Source of the DNA: an uncultured Clostridia bacterium
Lineage (GTDB): Bacteria; Bacillota; Clostridia; Oscillospirales; Acutalibacteraceae
Direction of reading: 5' to 3'
Length of the DNA: 35,248 nucleotides
Assembly: GCA_947625485.1 (NCBI GenBank)
Contig: CANQOP010000021.1
Span: forward strand, 1 to 35,248
The first letter of the stretch is position 1; each line of letters starts with the position of its first letter. A program made the position numbers and the translations under genes. Below the pieces are notes generated by a model. That model saw only the letters and a program-made list of their open reading frames with translations, searched no databases and was not told where the DNA came from. Of this stretch, positions 1 to 8,777 are shown one piece after another.

Positions 1-1853
1 TTTTTAGACTTTCGGGAATATTTATTGTTCTTCTGTTTTGTTTTTTGCTTTAATTCGTAACCCTTCGGCGCAGTAATAAGGCAGTTTTTGCCTGACCCTA
101 CCAAATCGAGCCTGCCCGCGGCTTTGAGCGCTTTGAAAACCGTTTCCTTATTCTTAGGAATAAAGTACTGCATTAACGCGCGCTGCATTGCTTTTTCTTC
201 GGGATTTCTCGGGACATAAACCTCCTCAAGCGTATATGGGTCCAGACCCGTGTAAAACATTGCCGTGGAAATAGTGCCCGGTGTCGGGTAAAAATCCTGC
301 ACCTGCTCGGGGTGAATTTTCTCGCGCTTGAGAAATACCGCTAACTCCACGGCGTCCTTCATAGTGCACCCCGGGTGCGAGCTCATAAGATACGGTACAA
401 TGTACTGCTCCTTATTCACGCGATTCGTGGCTTTGTAAAACTTGTCCGAAAACTGCTTATACGCCTCTATATGAGGCTTGCCCATACGGTCGAGAACAGC
501 CTCGGAGCAGTGCTCGGGAGCTACACGGAGCTGACCGCTGACGTGATAGCGGACAAGCTCGTCCAGAAACTCGTCGGATTTATCGGCGAGAAAATAATCG
601 TATCGGATACCGCTTCTGATAAACACCCTTTTTATGCCGTCAATTTTTCTTAGCTTTCTCAAAAGTTTTATATACTCGCTGTGGTCGGCGTCAAGATTTT
701 TGCATGGATTGGGAGCAAGGCATTTTTTATTTTTACAAAGTCCGCTTTTCTCCTGAAACTTACAGGAGGGTATTCTAAAGTTCGCTGTCGGACCTCCGAC
801 GTCGCTTATGTAACCCTTAAAGCGCGGATTATTAAGAAAACTCTTAGCCTCGTCTATAACGCTTTCCTCGCTGCGAACAGTAACCGCTCTGCCCTGGTGA
901 AATGCGAGAGAACAGAAATTGCACGCGCCGAAACAACCCCGATTGTGCGTAATTGAAAACTCCACTTCCTTAATACCGGGAACGCCTCCCTGCTTCTCGT
1001 AGCACTCGGGATAATAGCGCTCGTACGGAAGTGAATACACCCTGTCAAGCTCTTCTGTGCTCAGCGGTTTCATAGGCGGATTCTGAACTAAAATATATTT
1101 GCCGTGGCGCTGAATCATTTTTCTGCCGCGGACGGCGTCTGCTTCCTCAAGCTCTTTTCGCGCGGCTATCGCGTAGTCTCGTTTACTCTCCCTTACCCTC
1201 TCGAAGCTCGGCAGATCAACGACCGACTCGGGCACATAGTCCTTTGTTGGTATTGCGTAACAGATGCCGCGTATATCGTAAAGAGACTCAATCGGAAGTC
1301 CGTCATTAAGGCGGTCGGCGATTTCTACGGTCTGCATCTCGCCCATTCCGTATGAAAGAATATCGGCTTTGCTGTCGAAGAGTACTGACGGCATAACGCT
1401 GTCCGACCAGTAATCGTAGTGGGCAAAACGCCTTAGCGACGCCTCAAGACCGCCTATCACCACGGGTACGTCGGGATAAAGCCGTTTAACAATATTGCTG
1501 TATACCGTGACCGCACGGTCGGGACGTTTGCCCGATTTACCGCCTGCCGTATAGGCGTCGTCGCTTCGCCTGCGCTTTGCAACCGTATAGTGCGCAACCA
1601 TACTGTCTATGTTTCCCGCGCTAATAAAAAAGCCCAGACGAGGCCGCCCGAACTGAATGAAATCTCTGTCGGTACGCCAGTCAGGCTGCGACAGCACGGC
1701 AACGCGATAGCCCCTGTCCTCGAGAACTCGGGTTATTATTGCCGCGCCGAAAGACGGGTGGTCGACGTACGCGTCGCCTGTTATGTAGACGAAGTCCACA
1801 CGATCCCACCCGAGATTCTTTACTTCTTTAATTGTCATCGGTAAAAATGACAT
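1..1853 (-). CDS. YgiQ-family radical SAM protein, 3' end cut by window edge
   Basis: The frame is open from an ATG at 1853 to the left edge (617 codons) with no stop, so the C-terminus lies outside the window. A good AGGAG site precedes the ATG. The radical SAM cluster motif CxxxCxxC is encoded in frame by codons at 933-935, 921-923 and 912-914 (local residues RGCFGACNFCS). The N-terminal part has the features of the YgiQ/UPF0313 family (FISAGNIDSM, VIGGLEASLRR), and the part before the edge is very Lys-rich, as the tails of this family often are, so probably few residues are missing. Family members bind a 4Fe-4S cluster and S-adenosylmethionine; the substrate is not established. It follows ftsK by about 12 bases and is probably the last gene of the tepA-uppP-ftsK transcript. 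Confidence 0.9.
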   Translation of the reverse strand, partial: MSFLPMTIKEVKNLGWDRVDFVYITGDAYVDHPSFGAAIITRVLEDRGYRVAVLSQPDWRTDRDFIQFGRPRLGFFISAGNIDSMVAHYTVAKRRRSDDAYTAGGKSGKRPDRAVTVYSNIVKRLYPDVPVVIGGLEASLRRFAHYDYWSDSVMPSVLFDSKADILSYGMGEMQTVEIADRLNDGLPIESLYDIRGICYAIPTKDYVPESVVDLPSFERVRESKRDYAIAARKELEEADAVRGRKMIQRHGKYILVQNPPMKPLSTEELDRVYSLPYERYYPECYEKQGGVPGIKEVEFSITHNRGCFGACNFCSLAFHQGRAVTVRSEESVIDEAKSFLNNPRFKGYISDVGGPTANFRIPSCKFQEKSGLCKNKKCLAPNPCKNLDADHSEYIKLLRKLRKIDGIKRVFIRSGIRYDYFLADKSDEFLDELVRYHVSGQLRVAPEHCSEAVLDRMGKPHIEAYKQFSDKFYKATNRVNKEQYIVPYLMSSHPGCTMKDAVELAVFLKREKIHPEQVQDFYPTPGTISTAMFYTGLDPYTLEEVYVPRNPEEKAMQRALMQYFIPKNKETVFKALKAAGRLDLVGSGKNCLITAPKGYELKQKTKQKNNKYSRKSK

Positions 1854-1865
1854 AATGCTCCTCTT

Positions 1866-4463
1866 TTATTCGTTATGTAAATTATTGCTGCGCTCGAGCC
1901 ACTCGCTGTAGGTCATAATTACGTCGCGCGGCTTTGAACCCTGGTGAGGCCCTACGATACCAAGCTGTTCCATATCGTCAATCATTCGTCCCGCTCTAGC
2001 GTAGCCTACTTTCATACGGCGCTGGAGCATTGAGGTGGAGGCTTGTCCAGCTTCTATTACAATGCGGATAGCCTCTTCCATTTTACTGTCGACCTCTATA
2101 CCGCCCATTGAATTGCCGGAGTCGCTGTCGTCTCCTCCGAGACCCTCTGCGGCAATTCGCTTGATTTTCTCCTCAATATCCTCGTTATACTGAGCGGTAA
2201 ATGATTTTTTAACATACTTTGTGACGTTACCGATTTCTTCCTCGGTAGCAAAACAACCCTGAACTCGTATTGGGTTAGGCGCTCCGACCGGCATATAGAG
2301 CATATCGCCCCTACCGATAAGCTTTTCTGCTCCGCCCGTATCCAGAATAATGCGCGAGTCCATATTGGAACCTACCTTCAGGGCGATACGGCTCGGAACA
2401 TTTGCCTTAATAAGACCTGTGATTACATTCGCCGTAGGTCGCTGAGTTGCGATTACGAGGTGCATACCCGCCGCACGCGCAAGCTGAGCAAGACGTACAA
2501 TACTGTCCTCTACCTCGCTCGGAGCAGTCATCATAAGGTCGGCAAGCTCGTCTATAGCAATCACTATACGAGGCAGTTTTTCCTTAGCTACGGGAAGCCC
2601 GTTAACCTCAAGCACGGGCTGAACGTACTCGCCGTCCTCGCTTTCCTCGTCGAGTACAGGCGGATTTTGCTTTATGTATTCGAGATTTGACTCTATAAGC
2701 TTATTGTAGGATTCAATATCCTTGCAGTCATATTCCGAAAAGAGCTTATAGCGGTTCTGCATCTCGTTTACCGCCCACGCGAGCGCGCCTGCCGCTTTTT
2801 TGGCGTCCGAAACTACAGGGATAAGCAGGTGAGGTATTCCCTTGTACTTTGAAAACTCAACCATTTTCGGGTCTATAAGCACAAGCTTGACCTCGTCGGG
2901 ATTAGCCTTAAACAAGATACTGATAAGCAGGGAGTTTACGCAAACAGACTTACCTGAACCTGTAGTACCCGCGATAAGAAGATGCGGCAGTTTTGCGATG
3001 TCTGTGGTGATGATTTTACCCGAAATATCTCTGCCGAGCACGCATGTCAGCTTGCTCTCGCTGTCCTCGAACTCGTCGGAATCGATAAGCTCGCGTATAC
3101 TTACCGTACTTACAACCTTATTCGGAACTTCTATGCCGACTGCCGCCTTGCCCGGAATCGGAGCCTCAATGCGAACGCCGTTAGCGGCGAGATTGAGCGC
3201 AATATCATCGGCTAGGTTGGTAATTTTACTGATTTTAACACCTGGCTCGGGATATAGCTCATAGCGAGTTACGGACGGTCCGCGTGAAATATGTGTGATA
3301 GTTGCTTTTACGCCGAAGCTCTCCAAGGTAGTCATAAGCTTCTGAGCGTTGGCGCGCATTTCAGCTTCACCGTTCTCGCCGCCGTTTTCAACAAGGCGCA
3401 GGAGTCCGACAGGCGGATAGTCGTAGCGCGTTTCCTGCGGCTCGTTATTCTCAGGGTGTTGATTATTACGGCTTTTCGTAGAACGTTTTTCGGGCTCATA
3501 GTCAGATACCGTAGGTTCAAAACCCTGCTCTTTATCTTCAATATCGGGACTTTCGGCTGATTTAACAGCGTCAAGAAACGCCTCCGCCTCGCTTCCGCCA
3601 GTCCTGCTGTCGGAAACGCTGTCGTCGTCGATTGATATATCAATGGTGCTCTTTCTGCGGCGGCGCTTTTTTTGGTTTATATCGTCAATCGGAATGTCGA
3701 TATTAAATTCGTCGAACGCACTTTGAGTGTCCTCAAATACATTGTAATCCTCAAGCTGCTCGTATTCATCATCAGGCCATTTGCGTGCGCGCAAGCGCGC
3801 GCCTGACTTCTCATAAGCCTGACCTACGCTATGCCCTACCCTCTTAGCTGCTCTGCCTATATCATTGAGGGAAATTTTGCTTACAATCAGAATGAGCGTT
3901 ATCATTACGACTATAGTTACGCATATAGCCGCAGGCTTTCCGAAGCCTACCAAAATCGGATATCCCAAAATTCCGCTCAGCAAGCCGCCCCCCGCGGTAA
4001 AGCGGTTAGTAGCGTTAAAGCCGTTGGAAAAGAGGTTGCCGAGCGCATAGAAGTAATTTCCCTCCAGGTAGTTGTCCCCACTGATTAGATATACAAGGCT
4101 CTCAGCGAGCAGAATAATCGAAACACATATTAATACCTTCGGCATAAAGTGCGAAATATTTTTTTCGAGAGTAGTAATTACCGCAAGGTAAACGAAAAGT
4201 ACAGGCACAAGTATAATGCAAATACCGAGCAATCCAAAGAAGAATCCTCGTATACTCTCCCATACCGCAGCTCCCGGAATTACGACCACAAAAAGAGACA
4301 GAAGAGCCGCCGAAAAATACAGCAGTGCTCTGATACGGGAGTTTAGCCTATGTACGGCAGGATTCTGCTCCTGTATTTTGCGCGGCGCTTTTTTTTTCGC
4401 GTTCGACTTTTTGGAAGCCTTTTTTGCGGTAGATTTTTTCGCCGATTGTTTTTTACTTGCCAA
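1866..4463 (-). CDS. ftsK: FtsK/SpoIIIE DNA translocase
   Basis: The 865-residue product is a hexameric, membrane-anchored motor that pumps chromosomal DNA through the division or sporulation septum. It has a Lys-rich N-terminus (1-30), about four membrane segments between residues 43 and 195, an acidic/charged linker (220-350), the alpha/beta motor domain with Walker A GTTGSGKS (499-506) and Walker B IVIAIDEL (633-640), and a winged-helix gamma domain (about 795-850) that reads KOPS/SRS-like DNA signals. Length is normal for SpoIIIE-type proteins. The start is a TTG (codon 4463-4461) with GGAAGTGA upstream; the nearby ATG at 4475 is out of frame. It lies 37 bases after uppP. With spoIIP and gpr elsewhere in the window, a role in forespore DNA packing is expected in addition to vegetative use. 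Confidence 0.95.
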   Translation of the reverse strand: MASKKQSAKKSTAKKASKKSNAKKKAPRKIQEQNPAVHRLNSRIRALLYFSAALLSLFVVVIPGAAVWESIRGFFFGLLGICIILVPVLFVYLAVITTLEKNISHFMPKVLICVSIILLAESLVYLISGDNYLEGNYFYALGNLFSNGFNATNRFTAGGGLLSGILGYPILVGFGKPAAICVTIVVMITLILIVSKISLNDIGRAAKRVGHSVGQAYEKSGARLRARKWPDDEYEQLEDYNVFEDTQSAFDEFNIDIPIDDINQKKRRRRKSTIDISIDDDSVSDSRTGGSEAEAFLDAVKSAESPDIEDKEQGFEPTVSDYEPEKRSTKSRNNQHPENNEPQETRYDYPPVGLLRLVENGGENGEAEMRANAQKLMTTLESFGVKATITHISRGPSVTRYELYPEPGVKISKITNLADDIALNLAANGVRIEAPIPGKAAVGIEVPNKVVSTVSIRELIDSDEFEDSESKLTCVLGRDISGKIITTDIAKLPHLLIAGTTGSGKSVCVNSLLISILFKANPDEVKLVLIDPKMVEFSKYKGIPHLLIPVVSDAKKAAGALAWAVNEMQNRYKLFSEYDCKDIESYNKLIESNLEYIKQNPPVLDEESEDGEYVQPVLEVNGLPVAKEKLPRIVIAIDELADLMMTAPSEVEDSIVRLAQLARAAGMHLVIATQRPTANVITGLIKANVPSRIALKVGSNMDSRIILDTGGAEKLIGRGDMLYMPVGAPNPIRVQGCFATEEEIGNVTKYVKKSFTAQYNEDIEEKIKRIAAEGLGGDDSDSGNSMGGIEVDSKMEEAIRIVIEAGQASTSMLQRRMKVGYARAGRMIDDMEQLGIVGPHQGSKPRDVIMTYSEWLERSNNLHNE

Positions 4464-4500
4464 TTATTTCACTTCCATAATTCTAATAAAGAACTTTATC

Positions 4501-5451
4501 TTAATGAATAAGCGTAACAAATGTGCCGCTAACCATTTCCCAAATACTAACTGCGGTAACAATCAGACCCACTACAGTCGTGTAAATTATAAATATAATC
4601 ATTTTATCGGTTTTTAACAGCCACTTAAAGAGCCAGATTGCGAAGTAGCCGACTATAGCCGCCGCCAAAACTCCGCAAACTACGGCAAGCGGCATATATG
4701 TACTGAGAACGCTCGCGTCAATATCCTTTATTTCGAGAGCTGCCGCCGCGATTATCGACGGAATACCGAGAATGAATGTGTAGTCTAAAGCCGCTTGCTT
4801 ATTAATGCCGCGCATTTCGCCTGCTGCAAGCGTAGTTCCTGAACGCGAAAGTCCGGGAAAAACAGCCGCGAAGCACTGACCGATACCAACTACAATAGCG
4901 TCAACAACATTATAGCGTGTTCTGCCGTTGCCCTTATAATTGCTCTCGGTGTCCCGTTTATAGTGCTTTCCTGAAGCACGCTTGTTGCATAGAGAACCTA
5001 TAAAAAGCAGAAGGCTTGTTGTAAGCAGGGAAATACCAACCACGATAAAATACTTGCTCTGCGCAAATAAGTCGGCTAAATCCTTAATCTGCATATTCGT
5101 TCCGGGAATAGGCAGGAAAAGCGCGAAAAGCGGCAGAAGTCCTATGAAAAGCATAACAATCAGGTTGCGGTCTCCGTCCATTTTCGACCACTTGAATTTA
5201 CCTGTGAAAATATCCTTAACAAGAAGGAAAAATGCCTTGATAAGTCTCCAGATCAGCTTATGATAAAAGATAAATACAGCGGCGAGCGTACCTATATGGA
5301 GCATAACGTCGAGAAAAAGTCCGCCGTCGTCCATACCCATAAGGTGTTGCGCGATGTTGAGGTGACCGCTGCTCGACACGGGCAGAAATTCAGTCAGTCC
5401 CTGAATAACTCCCAAAATTACATTCTGAATAATTTGTGTTATAAGTTCCAT
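4501..5451 (-). CDS. uppP: Undecaprenyl-diphosphatase (BacA/UppP)
   Basis: The 316-residue integral membrane protein dephosphorylates undecaprenyl pyrophosphate so the lipid carrier can be reused in peptidoglycan synthesis; overproduction in other bacteria gives bacitracin resistance. Both signature motifs are intact: E21 with SSSGH (26-30), and PGLSRSGTT (198-206). The family is usually about 270 residues; the extra length is a hydrophilic Lys/Arg/Asn-rich insertion at about 153-180 between membrane segments. The ATG at 5451 has AAAGGAG seven bases upstream. It lies between tepA and ftsK in one probable transcript. Confidence 0.95.
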   Translation of the reverse strand: MELITQIIQNVILGVIQGLTEFLPVSSSGHLNIAQHLMGMDDGGLFLDVMLHIGTLAAVFIFYHKLIWRLIKAFFLLVKDIFTGKFKWSKMDGDRNLIVMLFIGLLPLFALFLPIPGTNMQIKDLADLFAQSKYFIVVGISLLTTSLLLFIGSLCNKRASGKHYKRDTESNYKGNGRTRYNVVDAIVVGIGQCFAAVFPGLSRSGTTLAAGEMRGINKQAALDYTFILGIPSIIAAAALEIKDIDASVLSTYMPLAVVCGVLAAAIVGYFAIWLFKWLLKTDKMIIFIIYTTVVGLIVTAVSIWEMVSGTFVTLIH

Positions 5452-5530
5452 TAAATATGTACTCCTTTAGATTTTGTGTTTGCTTGTTTTCCGTTTGTAA
5501 AGAAAAACTATTATGTATATTAATCCTTTT

Positions 5531-5551
5531 AGGGAGGGCGTTGCCCTCCCT
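5531..5551 (-). other. Strong hairpin at the tepA stop codon
   Basis: A perfect 9-bp GC-rich inverted repeat (AGGGAGGGC / GCCCTCCCT) with a 3-base loop abuts the tepA stop. On the minus strand it is followed by AAAAGG rather than a U-tract, so it is not a canonical intrinsic terminator. It may stabilise the tepA 3' end or reduce read-through into uppP. No other gene-like content was seen in the 99-base tepA-uppP gap. Confidence 0.5.
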
Positions 5552-6297
5552 TATGAGGATTTTTTGTTTTCCTCAATCATTGAGTACAGGCAGTCGGTCG
5601 CGTCGGTAAGTGTTCCGACCGCGTCAACCAATCCAACGTCCACTGCGCGCTGACCGTCAAGTATCGTCCCGACGTCCATAACAAGCTCGCCTGTGTTCAT
5701 AACAAGGGCAGTATAATCCTCTTTGCTAATTTTCGAGTTATCAACGACAAAATTTGTAATTCTGTCCTGCATACGCTGGTAATACTCAAATGTCTGCGGC
5801 ACTCCGATTGTAAGTCCCGTACTTCTCACAGGATGAGCGGTCATAGACGCGCTTTTCGCGATAAAGCTCCGTTTCGCCGCCACGGCGAGCGGAATACCAA
5901 TTGAATGACCGCCGCCTAAAACTATAGAAACCGTCGGTTTTTTCATTCCCGAAATAAGCTCGGCTATCGCAAGACCTGCCTCAACGTCTCCGCCGACCGT
6001 ATTCAGCAGGATAAGCAATCCGTCAATACGAGGGTCCTCGTCTATAGAAACAAGCAGCGGAATAACGTGCTCATACTTCGTGGATTTGTTGTTCTGAGGC
6101 AGAATATAATGACCCTCTATCTGACCTATTATGGTGAGGCAATGGATAACATTATCGCCGCGCGAGGTCAGTATTGAGCCTGAGTCCTCAATCTGCTCGA
6201 AATGTTTCTCGTCGGCAGGATTCTCAGCGTTCTGAACGCCCTCCTCCTCGCACGGGTTGCGAACAAATTCGTCGCTCTGATTATCTTTTTTGCACAT
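5551..6297 (-). CDS. tepA: ClpP-like protease, translocation-enhancing protein TepA
   Basis: The 248-residue protein belongs to the ClpP/crotonase-fold serine proteases, TepA branch. The nucleophile sits in GGGHSIG (S132) and the histidine in TAHPV (H155), numbered from the start chosen here. In Bacillus the tepA gene lies next to spoIIIE and was implicated in protein export; the same neighbourhood (tepA, then ftsK) is seen here with uppP inserted. The frame is open further up to an ATG at 6327, but the ATG at 6297 is preceded by GGAGGTG at ideal distance and gives the family length (about 245), so 6297 is preferred. The charged N-terminal 45 residues are low in complexity. No signal peptide is visible. 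Confidence 0.88.
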   Translation of the reverse strand: MCKKDNQSDEFVRNPCEEEGVQNAENPADEKHFEQIEDSGSILTSRGDNVIHCLTIIGQIEGHYILPQNNKSTKYEHVIPLLVSIDEDPRIDGLLILLNTVGGDVEAGLAIAELISGMKKPTVSIVLGGGHSIGIPLAVAAKRSFIAKSASMTAHPVRSTGLTIGVPQTFEYYQRMQDRITNFVVDNSKISKEDYTALVMNTGELVMDVGTILDGQRAVDVGLVDAVGTLTDATDCLYSMIEENKKSS

Positions 6298-6359
6298 AAT
6301 ATGCACCTCCACAGATATTTTACCCATAAAAGCGCAATATAATGTGTGTATTCTTTAAA

Positions 6360-6388
6360 ATTATAACATTTTATGGAAGATAATTCAA
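6360..6388 (-). promoter_or_regulatory. SigA-type promoter for tepA operon
   Basis: On the minus strand TTGAAT (6388-6383), a 17-base spacer and TATAAT (6365-6360) lie about 60 bases before the tepA start. The arrangement matches housekeeping promoters closely and is the only strong promoter seen upstream of tepA-uppP-ftsK-ygiQ. Confidence 0.75.
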
Positions 6389-6483
6389 GAAAATTAATTC
6401 TTTTTTCTAAATAAAAATTATTTTTTCGAAAAATTATAGTATTCTTAAGGTGTATAAGCAAAAAAATTCGGAAGTGATAATTT

Positions 6484-7755
6484 TTGGACGTTAAATCGTG
6501 GCAAATAATAGTTATTATACTATGTATTCTGCTGTCTGCTTTTTTCAGTTCTGTTGAAACTGCGTTTTCGTTCGTGAATAATATTCGTATTCAGAGCTAC
6601 GCCGACGACGGAAATAAAAAGGCAAAAAATGTTTTATACATTATCAACAACTTTGATAAAGCGCTTACCGCTATTCTTATTTGCAATAACGTTGTAAATC
6701 TTGGCTGTTCGTCTCTCGCGACCGTAGTATGTCTCGAGCTTTTCGGAGACATTGGTTCGGCAATTGCAACGGGAGCAACCACCTTGCTCGTACTCACCTT
6801 CGGAGAGATTATCCCGAAGTGCCTCGCGAAGGAGCACAGTGAGGGCTATTCGCTGGCATCGGCGGGTATGCTAAAAGCTATAACTGTTGTGCTCACGCCG
6901 ATCGTTTTCCTTTTCGTAAAGCTTAAAGAAATCGCTCTTAAAATTTCAGGTACGAAGAAAGAAGCGCCGTCAGTGACCGAGGACGAGCTAAAACAGATTG
7001 TCGAGAATATCGAGGAAGAGGGCGTTATTGAGGAGAGCGAAAGTGAAATGGTACAGTCTGTTCTCGACTTCGACGACAAGACCGTACTAGAGATACTTAC
7101 TCCGCGCGTAGATATGACGGCTATTGATATAACCGACCCGCCCGAAAAGCTCAAGCACATAGTTATGGAGAGCCGCTATTCGCGTATTCCCGTGTTTAAG
7201 GACTCTATCGACCACATTATAGGTATTCTCCACACTAGGGATTACCTTGAGGAGCTTGCGAACGGCTGTGAGCCGAATATCGGAAAGCTCATTCAACCCG
7301 CATACTTTGTGTTTAATAACCAGAATCTCTCGAGAATACTAAGCGAGTTTAAACGCAAAAGAATTCATATGGCGGTCGTTACCGATGAGTACGGCGGAAC
7401 GCTTGGTATCGTGACTATGGAAGATTTACTCGAGGAAATCGTGGGAGAGATTTGGGACGAGGACGAAGAAATCGAAAACGACTGCACAAAGATTTCGGAT
7501 ACTCAGTACATCGTCAGCGGAGATATGCCGCTTGAGGACTTGTTTGAACTTGCGGACATTGATCCCAACGACGTTGACACCGACGCGGTTACGGTCGGCG
7601 GATTTATACTGGAGCACCTGTCGGCTATTCCGAGGAGGAGAGCGAAGTACAGGTACGAGAATATGGAGCTAATCGTCCAGCAGGTCAACAGCCAGCGTAT
7701 TATCGCCGTAAACGTCATTATTGAGCCGAAGAATGAGAAAGAAGAGGAGGATTAG
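6484..7755 (+). CDS. CNNM/CorC (HlyC) family transporter-like protein
   Basis: The 423-residue protein has an N-terminal DUF21/CNNM membrane domain (about 5-170, opening with SAFFSSVETAFS), a tandem CBS pair (about 200-325; DEYGGTLGIVTMEDLLEEIVG closes the second) and a C-terminal CorC_HlyC domain (about 340-415). Relatives act in Mg2+ or Co2+ extrusion; older annotation as haemolysin is not supported by function. The start is TTG at 6484 with GGAAGTGA seven bases upstream and no better ATG nearby. It is one of only two plus-strand genes in the window, diverges from tepA and overlaps the convergent downstream gene by 4 bases at the stop codons. The upstream gap is AT-rich and shows no riboswitch-like fold. 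Confidence 0.9.
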   Translation: MDVKSWQIIVIILCILLSAFFSSVETAFSFVNNIRIQSYADDGNKKAKNVLYIINNFDKALTAILICNNVVNLGCSSLATVVCLELFGDIGSAIATGATTLLVLTFGEIIPKCLAKEHSEGYSLASAGMLKAITVVLTPIVFLFVKLKEIALKISGTKKEAPSVTEDELKQIVENIEEEGVIEESESEMVQSVLDFDDKTVLEILTPRVDMTAIDITDPPEKLKHIVMESRYSRIPVFKDSIDHIIGILHTRDYLEELANGCEPNIGKLIQPAYFVFNNQNLSRILSEFKRKRIHMAVVTDEYGGTLGIVTMEDLLEEIVGEIWDEDEEIENDCTKISDTQYIVSGDMPLEDLFELADIDPNDVDTDAVTVGGFILEHLSAIPRRRAKYRYENMELIVQQVNSQRIIAVNVIIEPKNEKEEED

Positions 7756-8126
7756 CCTCTAAGCCGCTTGCATACTGCGTTTACGGGTATGCATAAAAGC
7801 GTCCACATAAACGAATAAAACGGGCAAATCTGCCCTTTGAAATTCAGAGGTCTGTCGGAGTAATCCCAGACCTTTAATTTCAGCATTTTATTAAATATAC
7901 AGCCCGAGCAGAACTCAAACGCGGTTATAACTGCTCCTCCGATAAGACAGCGCACAGTCATTGAAAAGTCAGCTACTTTCGCAAATATGCGGTACAGAGC
8001 TACGAAGCACGCTCCGCCCGTGAGCGGCATTGACCAGTGGGTCTTTCCGCGCCACACGATTTCAATAAGTCCGTAGCATACAGCTCCGATAGCAAACAGA
8101 GAAGAATTTTTTCTTTCTGAATACAT
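7752..8126 (-). CDS. CmpB-like small membrane protein (putative ABC transporter permease family)
   Basis: The 124-residue protein has three or four hydrophobic segments and ends with the pattern typical of the ABC_trans_CmpB family (VWDYSDRPLNFKGQICPFYS). The biochemical role of this family is not known to me; the transporter label is by name only. The reading frame extends to a TTG at 8147, but the ATG at 8126, with GGTGA four bases upstream, is the better start. That ribosome binding site lies inside the 3' arm of a long hairpin (8129-8182), so translation may be controlled. The stop overlaps that of the convergent CorC-like gene by 4 bases. Confidence 0.7.
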   Translation of the reverse strand: MYSERKNSSLFAIGAVCYGLIEIVWRGKTHWSMPLTGGACFVALYRIFAKVADFSMTVRCLIGGAVITAFEFCSGCIFNKMLKLKVWDYSDRPLNFKGQICPFYSFMWTLLCIPVNAVCKRLRG

Positions 8127-8128
8127 AA

Positions 8129-8182
8129 AATCACCGTCCCGATACAAAAATTGACGCTTGTATTAGTATCTGGGCGGTGATT
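8129..8182 (-). promoter_or_regulatory. Long hairpin overlapping a ribosome binding site; possible terminator/attenuator
   Basis: Arms 8129-8145 and 8166-8182 form a 17-bp stem with one G-T wobble and one mismatch and a 20-base AT-rich loop. Read on the minus strand it begins 4 bases after the rnmV stop, its 3' arm contains the GGTGA of the next gene, and TTTT follows before the ATG. It could terminate the hit-to-rnmV operon, occlude translation of the CmpB-like gene, or both. Confidence 0.6.
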
Positions 8183-8186
8183 ATTT

Positions 8187-8777
8187 TTATTCTAATTTTT
8201 CAAGGAAAGAAGTTAATTCTTTTAAAGAATATAAACAGTTTAACGCCGAAAGCATTGCATTAGTGGTAAGGTAGGACGGCATATTAAGTTCTTTTAAAAG
8301 CGCCGAACGGAGCTTTGAAGAATTATCTCTTCCCATCAGTCCGAGGATAAATAAATCGGTTTTGGTAATTTCGCCGCTTTTTTTATCAGCAGTCTCACCA
8401 AGTACAGTAGCGCCGCTTTTTCGGATCGAGTCTGTTATAAGCTCGTCAGTCACTCCTTCGACGCCCAGGAAACCTTCCTTTGACCTCTCCGACTTCCGTT
8501 TTTCCTTGCCTTTAAGCTGAGGAATATAAGCGTGCTTTATCTGATTTTCGGGTACAGTACCGCGTAAAAAATTTCGTATAACAAATCCTCCCGAATCGCT
8601 GTCCGTAAGGACAAGTATTCCGCGCTTTTCGGCAATACGGCGTATAAGCGCCTGCCTTTCCCTATCCTTAAAAATTCGGAAGCCTCCGGTCTCAATCACG
8701 GGCGTGTCTACAATTGAGCAGAGTTTTATTTTATCGTATCTGCCCTCGACGATTATAGCCTCTTTCACACTGAGCAT
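8187..8777 (-). CDS. rnmV: Ribonuclease M5 (5S rRNA maturation)
   Basis: The 196-residue protein has an N-terminal TOPRIM domain (E11 in IIVEG; D59 and D61 in LTDSDSGG) followed by the DUF4093-type C-terminal region. This is the architecture of RNase M5, which cleaves 5S rRNA precursor in a complex with ribosomal protein L18. Length is close to the Bacillus enzyme. The ATG at 8777 shares one base with the holA stop (TGATG), a typical coupled start; the TTG one codon upstream is less likely. Lys/Arg-rich residues about 90-105 may contact RNA. Confidence 0.85.
   Translation of the reverse strand: MLSVKEAIIVEGRYDKIKLCSIVDTPVIETGGFRIFKDRERQALIRRIAEKRGILVLTDSDSGGFVIRNFLRGTVPENQIKHAYIPQLKGKEKRKSERSKEGFLGVEGVTDELITDSIRKSGATVLGETADKKSGEITKTDLFILGLMGRDNSSKLRSALLKELNMPSYLTTNAMLSALNCLYSLKELTSFLEKLE

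Noticed and set aside
375..1844. Several short plus and minus frames near the left end
   Set aside because: All lie inside the long minus-strand YgiQ-type reading frame, which has the radical SAM motif in frame.
5531..5551. Hairpin after tepA as an intrinsic terminator
   Set aside because: The stem is strong but no U-tract follows on either strand, so it is listed only as a structure.
6298..6483. Mg2+ riboswitch upstream of the CorC-like gene
   Set aside because: The gap is short, very AT-rich and shows no multi-helix fold or known M-box motif.
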